Below, in pieces: positions 6,239 through 7,028 of a stretch of DNA of 7,028 nucleotides. The stretch is from Oscillospiraceae bacterium (GTDB lineage: Bacteria; Bacillota_A; Clostridia; Oscillospirales; Ruminococcaceae), in assembly GCA_017848205.1 (NCBI GenBank), contig JAGDDO010000364.1, positions 1 to 7,028 of the forward strand, given 5' to 3'. The notes below the pieces were generated by a model. It was given only the letters and a program-made list of their open reading frames with translations. It had not been told where the DNA came from and ran no database searches. Every line of letters begins with the position of its first letter. The stretch's first letter is position 1. Both the position numbers and the translations under genes were made by a program.

Positions 6239-7028
6239 TTGACCGATAACAATATTCAGCAGCTGATTGATTCAGGAAGCAGTGTTGTAAAACTTCCTGC
6301 CGGTGAATTCAGAGGACCGTTCTATGCAGACCGTCCCTGCACAATTGAAGGCAACGGCACCACACTGTGGAACTCTGACAATAACGTTTTTGTAATTGAT
6401 TCACCAGACGTAAAACTGAAGGATCTTCGTATAGAAATGATAGATCCTGCAGAAGACAGATTTTCAGTCTGTTCACACTATCCGTTTGAAGCGGAAAATG
6501 TTGAAATAATAGGACTTACCGCAGGGGCGGGAGACGAAGATACTGTACCTGATGTCCAGAAACAGATAAAGCTCGGTTCGTTCCGCGCAGAAACAGAGAA
6601 CACTTTCGTGTTTGAGATCTATTCTCCGGGTGATGCGACAGTTGAAACCGATATGAAAGACATATCAGTATTTCCTGTTTCACTTGTAAAGGGGATCAAC
6701 AGAATAACAATTAAAACAGCGGCACTGCCGTCCGGAACATTTATTTACGGAGATCTCCTGATAAAGTCATTCTTCACAAGAAGATTTTATATTCAGGGAA
6801 TGGCTTCTGACGGTACGGAAAATGCCGTTGACAAACTGATATTTCAGATCGATCAGAACGATGTGGATCTTCTTAAAGATGCACCGCAGAAAAATGCAGA
6901 GTTAATAAAAAATGTAAAGAGACCTTCTCCGCCGCCTCAGGCACCGCAGGAGAAAGCACCTTCTGCCGGCGTGCAGAGAGAAGTTTCCCGTAATAATACT
7001 CCTCAGCCGAAAACCGGAATACATTCAC
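6239..7028 (+). CDS. Unrecognised protein, beta-helix-like N-terminus and Pro-rich linker (3' partial)
   Basis: An open frame of 263 codons begins with TTG and runs off the window end. Residues 15-90 read like the opening coils of a right-handed parallel beta-helix (pectate-lyase-like fold): VVKLPAGEFRGPFYADRP (16-33), CTIEGNGTTLW (34-44), VFVIDSPDVKLKDLRIEM (50-67) and VEIIGLTAG (88-96), with regularly spaced short strands and turns. Residues 108-190 form a second beta-rich region (IKLGSFRAE, TFVFEIYSPGDATVET, INRITIKTA, RRFYIQGMA) that could be an immunoglobulin-like sandwich. From about 228 there is a Pro/Gln-rich linker, so at least one more domain probably lies beyond the window. There is no signal peptide or membrane segment, so it is probably cytoplasmic, which is unusual for a beta-helix sugar enzyme and argues for a structural or binding role. 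It sits 16 nt after the membrane-protein gene. Function unknown. Confidence 0.8.
   Translation, partial: MTDNNIQQLIDSGSSVVKLPAGEFRGPFYADRPCTIEGNGTTLWNSDNNVFVIDSPDVKLKDLRIEMIDPAEDRFSVCSHYPFEAENVEIIGLTAGAGDEDTVPDVQKQIKLGSFRAETENTFVFEIYSPGDATVETDMKDISVFPVSLVKGINRITIKTAALPSGTFIYGDLLIKSFFTRRFYIQGMASDGTENAVDKLIFQIDQNDVDLLKDAPQKNAELIKNVKRPSPPPQAPQEKAPSAGVQREVSRNNTPQPKTGIHS

Overview
The window looks like chromosomal DNA from an anaerobic, moderately AT-rich Firmicute of the class Clostridia; the overall style is reminiscent of Ruminococcus and its relatives, but this is an impression and not a proof. Supporting signs are strong AGGAG-type ribosome binding sites, TTG starts, near-consensus vegetative promoters with 17-bp spacers, and the gene content. 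All recognisable genes lie on the + strand. I see no RNA gene, CRISPR array, insertion sequence or prophage part.

Layout. Positions 1-94 hold two successive hairpins, the second a convincing intrinsic terminator, which presumably end a unit lying upstream. Positions 95-303 are a non-coding leader with a near-consensus promoter at 215-243. A tightly packed operon of five genes follows (304-5397): ribulose-phosphate 3-epimerase (rpe), a membrane-anchored protein with a glycoside-hydrolase-like (DUF4015-like) extracellular domain, a membrane-anchored FHA protein, a SEDS-family (FtsW/RodA/SpoVE) glycosyltransferase, and a short class B penicillin-binding transpeptidase. The junctions are 19 nt, 2 nt, a 38-nt overlap and a 4-nt ATGA overlap, so co-transcription and translational coupling are likely. 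A second unit starts at a consensus promoter (5468-5496) and carries an unrecognised protein with a soluble N-terminus and a C-terminal membrane part (5566-6222), then a TTG-initiated gene with a beta-helix-like N-terminus and a proline-rich linker that runs off the window end (6239-7028).

How the genes fit together. The SEDS protein polymerises glycan from lipid II and the class B PBP cross-links it, so the pair is a complete peptidoglycan synthase core. The FHA protein would bring in phospho-threonine sensing, which makes the locus resemble the actinobacterial fhaB-pstP-rodA-pbpA-pknA-pknB cluster. In many Firmicutes rpe sits just after the genes for the Ser/Thr phosphatase and kinase PrpC/PrkC and the GTPase RsgA, so a kinase for this FHA domain may lie just left of the window (inference). 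The membrane-tethered hydrolase-like protein in the same operon is the least understood member and could be a wall-associated partner. The second unit is of unknown function.
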